Positions 43,370 through 52,688 are shown, numbered from the stretch's first letter. The stretch is 64,000 nucleotides of DNA from Pseudomonadota bacterium (GCA_030057915.1 JASGUC010000005.1:1-64000), one strand, 5' to 3'. Notes: generated by a model from the sequence alone, not told the origin. Numbers and translations: made by a program.

Positions 43370-43633
43370 ATGGAAGGTAAACGCAAACGGATAATGGATC
43401 GTTTCAGGCGGATCGAGGGCCAGTTGCGGGGCCTCCAGAATATGGTGGCCAACGAAGGACCATGTGAGGACATCCTGATCCAGGTGGCTGCGGTCACGGC
43501 GGCGATGAAGAGGGCGGGCGTCGCCGTGGTGGAGGCATATCTGGAAGACTGCCTGGAGAAGGCCCGGCAACAGCCGGAAGCCGCCCTGGCCGATTTTCGG
43601 AAGGTCCTGGCCCGCTACATGGATCTCGCCTGA
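43370..43633 (+). CDS. CsoR/CstR-family (DUF156) repressor lacking the copper-ligand histidine
   Basis: 87 residues from the ATG at 43370. All-helical CsoR fold: KRIMDRFRRIEGQLRGLQNM, then PCEDILIQVAAVTAAMKRA and AYLEDCLEKA. Cu sensors use Cys-His-Cys. Here Cys32 and Cys61 are kept, but the His position (57) is Tyr. A Cys pair without the His is the pattern of CstR-type persulphide sensors, so sulphur or redox sensing is more likely than copper. A matching operator lies in its own promoter. It heads an operon with a Tat-exported ferredoxin and a cytochrome b. Confidence 0.85.
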   Translation: MEGKRKRIMDRFRRIEGQLRGLQNMVANEGPCEDILIQVAAVTAAMKRAGVAVVEAYLEDCLEKARQQPEAALADFRKVLARYMDLA

Positions 43634-43645
43634 GGGAGGATGGAG

Positions 43646-44656
43646 ATGGAAGCGGAAAGGAAAAGCGGCCTAAACCGCCGTTCGTTTCTCAAGGCGGCGG
43701 CGGGCGTCGCCGCGGCGGGTACCGGACTGCCCCGACCCGGCAGGGCGATCGCCGCCGGGGAGGGACGCCTGGCGACCCTGATCGATCTGAGCCTTTGCGA
43801 CGGTTGTGCGGAACGGCCGGTTCCGGCGTGCGTGGCGGTCTGCAAGGAGATCAACAAGGACAAGATCCCTCCGATTCGCGAGCCGATTCCCACGCCCTGG
43901 CCGCGGAAAGGGGTGGAGGACTGGTCGCGGCGCCGGGAGGTGTTCGACCGTCTGACGCCCTATAACTTCATCTATGTCCACCGGGCCGAGGTCGAGTTCG
44001 AGGGGCGGGCGCGGACCGTCTTCGTGCCGCGTCGGTGCATGCACTGCGACAATCCTGCCTGCGCCACGATCTGTCCTTTTTCGGCGAACCACAAGTACGA
44101 AAACGGGGCGGTGGTCATCGACCCGGACCTCTGTTTCGGCGGCGCCAAGTGTAAGGCCGTATGTCCCTGGGAGATTCCCCAACGGCAGTCCGGCGTGGGG
44201 ATCTACCTGCACGTACTGCCCAATCTGGCGGGCAACGGCGTCATGTACAAGTGCGACCTCTGCCAGGAGCGGCTGGCGGCGGGAAAGCTTCCCGGTTGTA
44301 TCGAAGTCTGCCCGCGTCAGGCCATGCTCATTGGTCCCCGTCCGCGGATCTTCGCCCTGGGGGAGGAGCGGGCCAAGGCGATGGGCGGCTATATCTACGG
44401 GAAGAAGGAAAACGGCGGGACTTCCAGCCTGTATGTCTCCCCCGTTCCCATTGCCGCATTGAACGGGACGATGCGGAGAGAACCGGGACGGCCGGACATG
44501 AAGGCGGAACGGAGAAGGATGGAGGAAACGGACCGCATGGGCAAGGCGGTGCTCCAGGCGCCGCTCTATGGCATTGCCGCCGGGGTGTTCGGGGCGTTCC
44601 TCTCCCTTGCCCGGAGAAGGGATCGCCGGAGAGGAGGGGAAAAGGACCATGAGTGA
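43646..44656 (+). CDS. Tat-exported 4x[4Fe-4S] ferredoxin subunit (HybA/FdnH-like)
   Basis: 336 residues from the ATG at 43646 (GGGAGG six nt upstream; an ATG at 43640 directly abuts it). Twin-arginine signal NRRSFLKAAAGVAAAG. Four cysteine clusters follow: LCDGC...PACVAVC, CMHCDNPACATICP, CFGGAKCKAVCP and CDLCQERLAAGKLPGCIEVCP, arranged as in the electron-transfer subunits of formate dehydrogenase N and hydrogenase 2. A C-terminal membrane segment (LYGIAAGVFGAFLSLA) anchors it. The next gene encodes a cytochrome b, but no catalytic subunit is adjacent, so the donor complex is unknown. Confidence 0.9.
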   Translation: MEAERKSGLNRRSFLKAAAGVAAAGTGLPRPGRAIAAGEGRLATLIDLSLCDGCAERPVPACVAVCKEINKDKIPPIREPIPTPWPRKGVEDWSRRREVFDRLTPYNFIYVHRAEVEFEGRARTVFVPRRCMHCDNPACATICPFSANHKYENGAVVIDPDLCFGGAKCKAVCPWEIPQRQSGVGIYLHVLPNLAGNGVMYKCDLCQERLAAGKLPGCIEVCPRQAMLIGPRPRIFALGEERAKAMGGYIYGKKENGGTSSLYVSPVPIAALNGTMRREPGRPDMKAERRRMEETDRMGKAVLQAPLYGIAAGVFGAFLSLARRRDRRRGGEKDHE

Positions 44657-45530
44657 CAGAATCCTGCCGGAAAAAGGCCTCGTCGTTCGCCACGGCATCG
44701 TCGAGATCGGCGAGCATTGGGCCATCGCCATTTCCGGGCTTATCCTCCTGGTGACGGGATTGTTCGAGCTGCCCTTGGCAAACCGTTACTATATAACCTC
44801 CCTGCCCGGTCTCGGATGGTCCGGGGATTTCATCAAGGCCCTCTACATCCATTATGCGGCCTCGGTGGTCTTTATCGCCGCCTCGGTGTTTCATTTGCTT
44901 TATCACGGCATCCGCGGCGAACGGGGCATGCTTCCCCAATGGGAGGACATCAGGGCGTCGATTCTGGTGATCGGGAGTTTTTTCGGCAAGGGGGAGGAGC
45001 CGCCGTTTCACAAGTATCTGCCGGAGCAGCGCCTCGCCTATGTGGGGATGGCCGTCATCATCGCCATGCTGATCCTCTCGGGGCTGGTCAAGACCTACAA
45101 GAACCTCTACGCGCCCGACATGCCCCTGGCCCTGACCATCTGGGCGACCTGGATCCACAATGTCTTCTTCGTTCTCTTCATCCTGGCCTTGGCGGCCCAT
45201 ATCGGCGCCCTGGCTTTAAAACCCAACCGACCGATGTTCCGGGGGATCTTCACCGGGACGGTGCGTCTGGACTATGCCCGCCGCCGTCATCCCCTCTGGA
45301 TCGCGGAGCTGGAAGGCAAGGACGAGGGGGAGGCGCGCCTGGAGGGGCCGCCGGGGGTCGAGGAGGGGAAAGGCCTCCCCGCGGAGACCCCCGAGGGCGG
45401 TGAGGCCGAGGGCGCCGGCCAGACGACGGCTATGGAACCGGCGGCGGCCTATGACCGGGGTGGAGCGGAGAAGTCAGGAAGCCAGACGGCGGATCCCCAT
45501 GGGGGAAGCGGGGAGACTCAGCGACGGTAA
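44649..45530 (+). CDS. Membrane cytochrome b subunit (FdnI/HybB-type), quinone-linked
   Basis: 293 residues from the ATG at 44649, overlapping the ferredoxin gene by 8 bp (GGAGGGG upstream). Four hydrophobic segments: WAIAISGLILLVTGLFELPL, YAASVVFIAASVFHLLYHGI, YVGMAVIIAMLILSGLV and WIHNVFFVLFILALAAHIGAL. The histidines in HWAIA, HYAASV, HLLYH and HNVF or AAHIG are suitable haem ligands. It would pass electrons between the exported ferredoxin and the quinone pool. The last ~75 residues are Glu/Gly/Ala-rich and probably disordered. Confidence 0.85.
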   Translation: MSDRILPEKGLVVRHGIVEIGEHWAIAISGLILLVTGLFELPLANRYYITSLPGLGWSGDFIKALYIHYAASVVFIAASVFHLLYHGIRGERGMLPQWEDIRASILVIGSFFGKGEEPPFHKYLPEQRLAYVGMAVIIAMLILSGLVKTYKNLYAPDMPLALTIWATWIHNVFFVLFILALAAHIGALALKPNRPMFRGIFTGTVRLDYARRRHPLWIAELEGKDEGEARLEGPPGVEEGKGLPAETPEGGEAEGAGQTTAMEPAAAYDRGGAEKSGSQTADPHGGSGETQRR

Positions 45531-45622
45531 GGCCGACCGATGCCCCAAGACCTTTGAGCCCAGGTTTCCCGCCAGGAGGTTTTGGCCCCTTCGCCGCGGC
45601 GCCGGCATGTGGAGGCCCGTTT

Positions 45623-46543
45623 TCAGTTTTTGCCCTTTTTCCCCTCTATCTCTCTGATCTGTCGGTAGAGGCTTTCATTGACCGGGACGGCCACGTCGTG
45701 CCTTCGCCCCAGGGCCAAGACGACCCCGGAGAGCATCTCCACCTCCGTCTTCCTCCCGGCCTCCACATCCTGGAGCATGGAGGTCTTGCCCTCCGGGCCG
45801 AGGGTGGCCAGAACGGCATGCCATCTCTCCATATCCTCGGAGGTCAGGACGATGCCCAGCTTGCGGGCCAGGGTGATGACCTCACGCATGGCCGCATTCA
45901 TGAGTTCCCGCTCCGGACCGGCCTGCTGAAAGACGCGGTAATTGCCCCCGGTGACGGCCGAGGCCTGGTTGATCCCCACATTGATCATGAACTTCCACCA
46001 GATATCCCTCATAATGTCCGTGGCCGCCACATAGTAGATCCCGGCGCGGTCGAAGAGTTCCCGCACCCGCCGGACCCGGTCGGACGGCCCCGAGGCTTCC
46101 CTCTCTCCGAAGAATATCTTCCCCTGGTTGGTATAAACCACCCGGTTGTCCTGGCGCAGGGCATCGATGCCGACCACGACCGCATAGAGCAGTTTCTCCT
46201 TTCCGTAAACGGCGCCGATCCTCTCTTCGCTGTCGATGCCATTCATCAGAGACATGATGATAGTCCCGGCACCGATGCTGCTTTTCATCTCGGCAATGGC
46301 CTGGTCGAGGTGGTAGTGCTTCACGGCCACGATCAGCAGGTCTGCGGCGGGGTGCGTCTCCCCGCTGTCGAGGACGGGGATGAGATATTCCCTGCCGTTG
46401 ACCGCGATGCCTTCTTTGCGGAGCCGTTCCCGGCGCTCGCCGGAGGCCACGAAGGAGACGCAGCGCGGGTCCATATCGCTCAGAAGCGCCCCATAGACAG
46501 CCCCGATGGCCCCGGCGCCGATTATGTGAATCTTGTCGATCAT
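45623..46543 (-). CDS. Ketopantoate reductase-family protein, second paralogue
   Basis: 306 residues, the same length as the paralogue at 1627-2547. Rossmann motif IIGAGAIGAVYGALL (the GAGAIG form is more typical of PanE), IVAVKHYHLDQA, LMNGIDSEERI, the catalytic region WWKFMINVGINQASAVTGGNYRV, and EGKTSMLQDVEAGRKTEVEMLSG, which is the classical SM.QD...GR.TE signature. It is the better candidate for true PanE, though the family includes other 2-oxoacid reductases. It is convergent with the cytochrome b gene. Confidence 0.88.
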   Translation of the reverse strand: MIDKIHIIGAGAIGAVYGALLSDMDPRCVSFVASGERRERLRKEGIAVNGREYLIPVLDSGETHPAADLLIVAVKHYHLDQAIAEMKSSIGAGTIIMSLMNGIDSEERIGAVYGKEKLLYAVVVGIDALRQDNRVVYTNQGKIFFGEREASGPSDRVRRVRELFDRAGIYYVAATDIMRDIWWKFMINVGINQASAVTGGNYRVFQQAGPERELMNAAMREVITLARKLGIVLTSEDMERWHAVLATLGPEGKTSMLQDVEAGRKTEVEMLSGVVLALGRRHDVAVPVNESLYRQIREIEGKKGKN

Positions 46544-46903
46544 GGTCCTGTTCCCCCTTTCCCTGAAGTGGCGACACTCTATCAGGATTTATTGAAATAG
46601 GCAATTGCCAGGGCCAATTGGCTCTGATCTCTATAAGCCGAACATAGCGGTTTTTCCATGTTTGCCGTCACTTGAAAACGAGCGCTTGCGGGAAGAACTA
46701 ATTTGCTCGATGCCAACTCCACGGTAAATTTGTTCTATCTCTAAGTGGCTAAAAACAGGACGTGCCTCAGTTTTAGTAGCTTATTCAAAATCAACTGCTT
46801 AGATTGAGAACAAATTTACCCTGAGGCCAACTCCCTTGTTGTTGACAGTGATGGAAAACTGAGTTAAAAACGGCGCAAAAATTCCGCCGGTGAGAGACGA
46901 GTC
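46544..46903. other. Divergent intergenic region with repeats
   Basis: About 360 bp between the ketopantoate reductase-like gene and the biotin carboxylase gene. It holds the family C element (46722-46823), preceded by a stretch (about 46638-46705) that shares CGAGCGCTTGCGGGAAGAA-like sequence with 15507-15606. The carboxylase start has only a weak ribosome binding site. Confidence 0.55.
46722..46823. repeat. Family C MITE-like element, copy 2
   Basis: 102 bp with perfect 14-bp terminal inverted repeats, GGTAAATTTGTTCT and AGAACAAATTTACC. About nine of ten bases match the copy at 16492-16592. Non-coding. Confidence 0.87.
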
Positions 46904-48658
46904 ATGAAGAAAATCGAGAGGATCTTAGTCGCCAATCGGGGTGAGATCGCCCTGCGGATCATCCGCACGGTGCGGGACATGAATATCGAGGCGATCGCCG
47001 TCTATGAAAAGCCGGACAGCGACGCCTATTTCCACCGCTTTGCCGACAGGGTCATCCAGATCGGCGACGAGCCGAACCGGGGCTACCTGGATATCGACCG
47101 GATCATCCAGGCCGCGGTGCAGGCCGGCGCCGACGCCATTCACCCCGGCTACGGCTTCCTGGCGGAAAACGCCGATTTCGCTGCGGCCTGCCGGAGGGAA
47201 GGCATCGTCTTCATCGGCCCCCCTCCGGAGGTGATTCGTGCTTTGGGCAACAAGGTCCTCGCACGGGAGATGATGGTCCAGGCCGGAATCCCCGTGGTTT
47301 CGGGGACGGACAGCCTGTCGGCGGGGAGGGAAGGAGAGGAGGAGGCCGCCGCTTTCGGGAGGAAGGTCGGCTATCCCATCATCCTCAAGGCAACGGCGGG
47401 GGGCGGTGGTCGGGGCGTGAGACGAATCAACTCCGAACGGGAGCTGAGGCTCAACATCCCTGCGGCGCGGGCGGAGGCGCTCGCCGCTTTCCGCGACGAC
47501 CGGCTGTACGTGGAAAGATATGTCGAAAGGCCGCGCCACATCGAGGTCCAGATTCTTGCCGACCAGCACGGCCATGTCATACACCTGGGAACCAGGGATT
47601 GCTCCATTCAGCGACGGCACCAAAAATTGCTGGAGATCGCGCCGGCGGATCTGCCCGCGCCGGTTCTCGAGGCGATCCACGAGGCGGCGGTGCGGGCGGC
47701 CCGGACGGCCGGCTACGTAAGCGCCGGCACCGTGGAATTTCTCGTCGATTCCCGAACCCATGAATTCTGGTTCATGGAGGTGAATACCCGTCTTCAGGTG
47801 GAGCATACGGTGACCGAGATGATCACCGGGGAGGACCTGGTCCAGGAGCAGATCCGGATTGCCGAGGGGCAACCCCTGCATATACGGCAAGAGGACGTGC
47901 GCCTTAACGGCATTGCCGTGGAGGTGCGGATAAACGCCGAGGACCCGAAAAACAACTTTCTCCCCGAAGGGGGGAAAATCGTCGAGATATATAATCCCCC
48001 CGGGGGGCCGGGCATTCGCATCGACGGCAATGCCTACAAGGGCTACGTCGTGCCGTCGGTTTACGATTCCCTCCTGGCCAAGCTCATCGTCTGGGGCTAC
48101 GAATGGGAGCAAACGATCGACCGCCTCCAGCGGGCCCTGAAGGATTTCAACATTGTCTGGCCGAAAACGACAATCCTCCTGTTTCTGGCCATCTGCGAAG
48201 AGAAGGATTTCCGCCGCCGCCGGTTCCACACCGGCTACCTGGAGGAGCATCCCGAGTTGTTCAAATACCCCGATATGGATCATTACGTCTTCGACGATGC
48301 CCTTTACAGACTCATCCTGCCTCCCCACGAAGGAATGGAGGGACGATCGAGGGAAGAGCGACAGAAAGACCGCCAACCCGGCTGGTGGATGAACAAGCGG
48401 ATCCTGACCGCCCAGGAGATCGAAGAACTCAGGAGAGAAGGGGTTGTCAAGTCTTCCATCAAGGGAAAGGTAACGGATATCCCGATCGAGGTAGGGGACG
48501 AGGTGCTGGCGGGCGACGTCCTGATGGAGCTGGAGGCGATGAAGATGCGCCACCATGTCGTCTGCGAGGTGGATGGAAAAGTGGCCGACATCCTTGTCGA
48601 ACCCGGCGATGCGGTGGATGTCGGCGACACCCTGGTCATCGTAAATGTCAGCGGTTGA
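46904..48658 (+). CDS. Biotin carboxylase fused to a C-terminal biotinyl (BCCP) domain
   Basis: 584 residues. Biotin carboxylase part: ILVANRGEIALRIIRTVRDM, HPGYGFLAENADFA, ATP-grasp loop KATAGGGGRGVRRI, QRRHQKLLEIAP and FMEVNTRLQVEHTVTEMI. After a ~60-residue linker the C-terminal biotinyl domain has LEAMKMRHHV, with the biotin lysine near residue 547. It carboxylates biotin with ATP and bicarbonate, for an acyl-CoA or 2-oxoacid carboxylase. No carboxyltransferase lies nearby. A separate small BCCP (49044-49268) is close but on the other strand. Confidence 0.92.
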   Translation: MKKIERILVANRGEIALRIIRTVRDMNIEAIAVYEKPDSDAYFHRFADRVIQIGDEPNRGYLDIDRIIQAAVQAGADAIHPGYGFLAENADFAAACRREGIVFIGPPPEVIRALGNKVLAREMMVQAGIPVVSGTDSLSAGREGEEEAAAFGRKVGYPIILKATAGGGGRGVRRINSERELRLNIPAARAEALAAFRDDRLYVERYVERPRHIEVQILADQHGHVIHLGTRDCSIQRRHQKLLEIAPADLPAPVLEAIHEAAVRAARTAGYVSAGTVEFLVDSRTHEFWFMEVNTRLQVEHTVTEMITGEDLVQEQIRIAEGQPLHIRQEDVRLNGIAVEVRINAEDPKNNFLPEGGKIVEIYNPPGGPGIRIDGNAYKGYVVPSVYDSLLAKLIVWGYEWEQTIDRLQRALKDFNIVWPKTTILLFLAICEEKDFRRRRFHTGYLEEHPELFKYPDMDHYVFDDALYRLILPPHEGMEGRSREERQKDRQPGWWMNKRILTAQEIEELRREGVVKSSIKGKVTDIPIEVGDEVLAGDVLMELEAMKMRHHVVCEVDGKVADILVEPGDAVDVGDTLVIVNVSG

Positions 48659-48699
48659 CCCAGCCCGGATCGTCGGGAAAGGGACCAGGGGGCGCGAAA

Positions 48700-48730
48700 G
48701 GCCCCGCCGGCGTTGCAAACCGGCGGGGCC
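48700..48730. terminator. Strong hairpin terminator between converging genes
   Basis: GGCCCCGCCGG and CCGGCGGGGCC form a perfect 11-bp stem with a 9-nt loop, 41 bp after the carboxylase stop and 33 bp beyond the small minus-strand gene. The T-tracts are weak on both sides, so efficiency is uncertain. Confidence 0.65.
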
Positions 48731-48763
48731 GTCGGTTGTTGTCCCAAGCCTTTCCGCTTGCGT

Positions 48764-48886
48764 TCAAGGAACCTCGCCGTTGCGGGGGCAGCCCGCCGCC
48801 GCGATCCGCGGATCCTTGCCCCGATGGAGCTTCCCCTTCATACGAACCGTCTTTTCCTTGCCGTTGGCGCCTTCTTTCGCTTCCAT
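48764..48886 (-). CDS. Small basic 40-residue protein of unknown function
   Basis: 40 codons from the ATG at 48886. GGAGGAGG lies five nt upstream, an excellent ribosome binding site. The product is short, basic and hydrophilic (MEAKEGANGKEKTVRMKGKL start; ends AAGCPRNGEVP with a single Cys). A strong hairpin follows its stop. I know no family. The ribosome binding site and terminator speak for a real gene; the small size leaves doubt. Confidence 0.5.
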   Translation of the reverse strand: MEAKEGANGKEKTVRMKGKLHRGKDPRIAAAGCPRNGEVP

Positions 48887-49043
48887 GTTTCGCCTCCTCC
48901 ATGTTTTCCTTCTCTTCGCGGTTATCATGGCGACAGGAGCGTTTTTTCGCCATCGGCGTCGATCCCGATCTTCCTTCCGAAGGCTGCTGAATAAACCATA
49001 ATCCCGACAGGCGGAACGGCCTGGGGTTTTGTCCGATAGCCCC

Positions 49044-49268
49044 TCAATCCGCCGCTTCGATGATGAGCAGCACGTCGTCCGCTTCGACCTCGTCGTTTTC
49101 CCTGACCTTGATTTCGGCAACCGTTCCGGTGGCCGGGGCGTATATGGGGTTTTCCATCTTCATCGATTCCATCTTCAGCACTTCATCGTCTTCGTTGATG
49201 GCTTCACCGGCGCTGACAAGTATCTTCATGATCTTTCCGGGTATGGGCGATATCAGTTCTACCTTCAC
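49044..49268 (-). CDS. Biotinyl-domain protein (small BCCP)
   Basis: 74 residues, a single biotinyl/lipoyl barrel: ISPIPGKIMKILVSAGEAI, the attachment motif LKMESMKMENPIYAP and TGTVAEIKVRENDEVEADDVL. MKM with flanking residues indicates biotin at the central Lys (about 35) rather than lipoate. A free-standing carrier of this size serves multi-subunit propionyl-CoA, pyruvate or decarboxylase-type carboxylases. The Pro/Ala linker usual in decarboxylase gamma subunits is absent. It is the only carboxylase gene on this strand here. Confidence 0.88.
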   Translation of the reverse strand: MKVELISPIPGKIMKILVSAGEAINEDDEVLKMESMKMENPIYAPATGTVAEIKVRENDEVEADDVLLIIEAAD

Positions 49269-49401
49269 GCTGCGGGCCTCCTTGTGTCAAATCGTTCACC
49301 ACACCCTATAGGAAAATATCCCTCCCGTGTCAACAACAAGTGACGGGAACGCGAAGCGGCGCCGGGGCGGCGTTATAAGGGCGGCGTTGGAAGCGGGGCT
49401 G

Positions 49402-50892
49402 TTAGAAGCGGGGGCGTCGGCGGGGACGGGGACGGGGTTCGCCCCTGTCGGGGCGGCGGACGCCTCGGGGACGGGCCTTCTTTTCCGGATAGAGGGCCTC
49501 CGGTTTGAGGAGCATCTCCTCGTCCGGCTCGATGCAGGGCAGACTCCGGCCCATGAACTCCTCGATGGGGGGGATGTAAAAGGCGTCTCCCTCGTCGGCG
49601 AAGCTCACCGCCGTCCCGCTCTGTCCCGCCCGTCCGGTGCGCCCGATGCGGTGGACATAGTCCTCGGGGTCATGGGGCAGGGTGAAATTTATGACGTGAT
49701 CCATGCCCTCGATGTGGATGCCCCGGCCGGCCACGTCCGTGGCCACCAGGACCCTGATCCTGCCGTTCTTGAAATCCTCGAGACGGCGGATGCGGCTTTT
49801 CTGCGGGATATCACCGGAGAGTTCCGAACAATTGACGCCGTAGCGGGTCAGCCGCTCGGCGAGACGCCTCACCTCGTCGCGACGGTTGCAGAAGACAAGG
49901 ACTCTTTCCAGCCCCTGCCGGACGATGAGGTTGTGCAGGAGATCGAATTTCCGCTCCTCTGTAACGATATAGACGATCTGCTCCACCGTGTCCACGGCTA
50001 CCTGCTCCGGCTCTATCTCCACCATTACGGGATCCACCGTCCAGGAGGAGGCAAGACGGATAATCGTCCCCGTGAGGGTGGCGCTGAACATGAGGGTTTG
50101 ACGCTTCTCCTTGGGTGGGGTGGCGTGGACGATCATCCGCACATCGGGGATGAATCCCATATCTAGCATTCGGTCCGCTTCGTCGATGACCAGGACCTCG
50201 ACCTTCTTGAGCACCAGGTCGCCGCGGCGCTGGAAATCCAGGAGACGGCCCGGCGTGGCCACGACGATGTCGGCCGGTTCGGCGGCAAGCTGGCGGCGCT
50301 GCTTTTCATAATCCATGCCGCCGAAGACGGAAACGATCCTGATTCCGCAATACTTGGCCAGCAGGCGGGCCTCGGCGGATATCTGGAGGACCAACTCCCG
50401 GGTCGGGGCGAGAATCAGGACCCGGGGCGCGCCAAGCATGCGCTCTCCCGTGAGGGGGCGGCCAATCAACCGGGTAATGATGGCGATGAGAAAGGCGGCG
50501 GTCTTGCCGGTGCCGGTTTGCGCCCGGCCGCTGGCATCCTTGCCGGAGAGGGCGCTGGGGAGTATTTCCCCCTGGATGGGGGTGCAGTATTGGAAGCCAA
50601 GGTCGCTGATGGCGTGGAGAAGCGGCGTCGGCAGATCGAAGTCTTGAAACCTGGTTTTGCCGGGAACGGCGGGAACCTTGAACTGTCTCGGATCCCAGGG
50701 ATCGTCGGCGACCGGCGCGGTTTCGGCCACGGCTTCGATGGCGAAGGGAGATTTTTTCCTCCGCCGGGAGGGCCGACGACGAGCGCCTTGCCGCCCTCCC
50801 GAAGGGGACGGTGGGGCGCCGGCGTCGCTTCCCGCCGCCTCGGGCGTCGGCGGCGAAGATATGGTTCTTGCGGGGTTTGTCGTGTCCTCCAT
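49402..50892 (-). CDS. DEAD-box ATP-dependent RNA helicase (RhlB/RhlE-like)
   Basis: 496 residues from the ATG at 50892 (GAGAGG upstream); the frame before it is not protein-like. After a ~65-residue Arg/Lys/Pro-rich N-terminus comes the helicase core: Q motif [19 protein letters not shown], motif [22 protein letters not shown], motif [18 protein letters not shown] motif FSATLTGTI, and motifs V-VI in [20 protein letters not shown] and [10 protein letters not shown]. The C-terminus is an Arg/Pro-rich tail ([13 protein letters not shown]), likely RNA-binding. It unwinds or remodels RNA in the cytoplasm. Confidence 0.94.
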   Translation of the reverse strand: MEDTTNPARTISSPPTPEAAGSDAGAPPSPSGGRQGARRRPSRRRKKSPFAIEAVAETAPVADDPWDPRQFKVPAVPGKTRFQDFDLPTPLLHAISDLGFQYCTPIQGEILPSALSGKDASGRAQTGTGKTAAFLIAIITRLIGRPLTGERMLGAPRVLILAPTRELVLQISAEARLLAKYCGIRIVSVFGGMDYEKQRRQLAAEPADIVVATPGRLLDFQRRGDLVLKKVEVLVIDEADRMLDMGFIPDVRMIVHATPPKEKRQTLMFSATLTGTIIRLASSWTVDPVMVEIEPEQVAVDTVEQIVYIVTEERKFDLLHNLIVRQGLERVLVFCNRRDEVRRLAERLTRYGVNCSELSGDIPQKSRIRRLEDFKNGRIRVLVATDVAGRGIHIEGMDHVINFTLPHDPEDYVHRIGRTGRAGQSGTAVSFADEGDAFYIPPIEEFMGRSLPCIEPDEEMLLKPEALYPEKKARPRGVRRPDRGEPRPRPRRRPRF

Positions 50893-51425
50893 GGGCCTCT
50901 CTTCTCGTCTGTTGGCGTTTTGGCGTCGCGGGACGTTTCCTGACCGGTTATGACGACATCGCAAAGGTCCCCATGCGGCGAAGGCGCCTCACTCACTTTC
51001 ATCGCGATACGGACCGAGACGCGGTTCACCCCCGGGGTTCGCACGCCTTGCCTGGGCGTCTCCCGCTTCGTCGCCTTGAGTCGAGACTCTTGAATGGCCA
51101 CGCTTTCCGGTCGCCCCGGCAAAAGGCCGGACCCCAGAAGGTCTTGAAAACACTGTATTCCGGCGCCCGCCGCACTGACGAGGGGGCGTCGAGAGCGGCG
51201 CTTTTCCCAGGCCTCGAATTGACGATTTCTTGCGAGTTCGTCGTAATTTTGAGTGAATCATAGTCCCTTCCCATGCCGGATGGCAAGGATTATTATGCCC
51301 GCGGCTTGGCGACGCCGGGAGGACAACCTTGACCGGATTGGGGAGCTGGGCTATATATGGGCCGGGCGCGACAGGAGAGGCTGGGAGGGATCGCGGCCGC
51401 AAGGTAATGATTTCCAGAGGAGGCA
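50893..51425. other. Divergent intergenic region with family A element
   Basis: About 530 bp between the helicase gene and the lipoprotein hydrolase gene. It holds the family A element at 51083-51214 and no other recognised structure. Confidence 0.6.
51083..51214. repeat. Family A element, diverged
   Basis: Starts GAGACTCTTGAATGG and ends CTTTTCCCAGGCCTC, so the terminal pair is decayed. The interior keeps GTCGCCCCGGCAAAAGGCCG and TTGAAAACACTGTATTCCGG, matching 39127-39255. Confidence 0.7.
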
Positions 51426-52688
51426 ATGGGGGAGATGAAGATAGAGACCGGCGCCCGGCCCGGTGGTTTCCGGGCCGCAATCGTGATTGCCATTGTCGTG
51501 GGATGCCTGTTGTCCGGCTGCGCCGCCGGGCCGCCACGTCTTCGGCCCTCGGGGCTAAATGCCGTCTTTTCCGGGAAGGAAGGCATGCCTTTCGCCGCCT
51601 ATGTGGAACAGACCCGGACGATGCTGCTCCAGGCCCGGCCGGACATCCATGACGGCAACCGGGAATACATCCTCGCGGCCAATCTGCCCTTCGAACTCGC
51701 GCCGGATCGGGAGACCTTCCCGCGGGGCAGGGACGGAAAGCACCGCCGGGGCATTCTTCTCATCCACGGACTCTCCGACTCGCCGTATATGCTCCGGCCT
51801 CTGGCCCGCCACTTCCGGGACCGCGGTTTTCTCGTACGGACAATCCTCCTCCCCGGGCATGGGACGGTTCCCGGAGACCTGCTGGAGGCGCGTTGGCAGG
51901 AATGGAGACGGGCGGCGCAATATGGGATTGGCGTCATGAAGGAAGAGGTCGAGGAACTCTACCTGGGCGGCTTTTCCACCGGCGCCGCCTTGAGCGTGCT
52001 GGCCGTCCTGGGCGGGGAAGACATCCAGGGGCTTGTGCTCGTTTCTCCGGCCCTGGGGGTGAAAGACCGGCGCGTGGCCCTGGCCGGGGCGCTTCGGGTC
52101 GTGAGGGATTGGGTCGGCGACGTCCGGGACGACGCGGATTACGCCAAGTATGAGACCTTTGCGGTGAATGCCGCCTATCAGATCTACCAGCTCACCGGGG
52201 AGATCGACAGGCTTCTCGAGGAGGGTAAACGCATCGAAGTCCCCGTATTTGCCGTCTTATCTGCGGAGGATGCCACCATCGACGCGGAGCGGGCCCTGGA
52301 GGTTTTTCGGCGTTATGCCTCGTCGGAGCACAACGTCGTAATCCTGTATGCCCGAGACCCGCAGGCGGCGATATGCGCCGGATCGGGAAAGATCTATTGC
52401 GAGGGGAGTCATCTGCCAGACCTGCGGATACTCGATTTTTCCCATGTCGCCCTGCCGATGCCCTGCGACGATCCCCATTATGGTCTGGGGGAAGGATACA
52501 AAAACTGTCTCCATTACGGGGACGATCAGGAAAAAATGAGGAGATGCCGGAATGACGGCATGGTCTGGCAGGGGGAGATAACCGCTGCCAATCTCCATTC
52601 CCTCACCCTGCGGCGTCTGACCTGCAACCCCAAATTCGCCGGCATGCGGGAGCGGCTCGACCGGTTCATCAATAGCGTTGCCCGATAA
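51426..52688 (+). CDS. Alpha/beta-hydrolase lipoprotein
   Basis: 420 residues (a second ATG at 51435 may be the true start, as GGAGG is only 2 nt before the first). Signal ending in lipobox LLSGCA, so it is an exported lipoprotein. The hydrolase fold shows the oxyanion strand GILLIHGLSDSPYMLRPLA, the nucleophile serine in YLGGFSTGAALSV and VFAVLSAEDATIDAE, which probably holds the catalytic Asp. SHVALPMPCDDPHYG may hold the catalytic His. It resembles monoacylglycerol lipase/carboxylesterase proteins. A Cys-rich end (CHYGDD.., MRRCRN, LTCNP) could form disulphides. Its 3' end overlaps the patatin gene tail-to-tail by 20 bp. Confidence 0.88.
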   Translation: MGEMKIETGARPGGFRAAIVIAIVVGCLLSGCAAGPPRLRPSGLNAVFSGKEGMPFAAYVEQTRTMLLQARPDIHDGNREYILAANLPFELAPDRETFPRGRDGKHRRGILLIHGLSDSPYMLRPLARHFRDRGFLVRTILLPGHGTVPGDLLEARWQEWRRAAQYGIGVMKEEVEELYLGGFSTGAALSVLAVLGGEDIQGLVLVSPALGVKDRRVALAGALRVVRDWVGDVRDDADYAKYETFAVNAAYQIYQLTGEIDRLLEEGKRIEVPVFAVLSAEDATIDAERALEVFRRYASSEHNVVILYARDPQAAICAGSGKIYCEGSHLPDLRILDFSHVALPMPCDDPHYGLGEGYKNCLHYGDDQEKMRRCRNDGMVWQGEITAANLHSLTLRRLTCNPKFAGMRERLDRFINSVAR

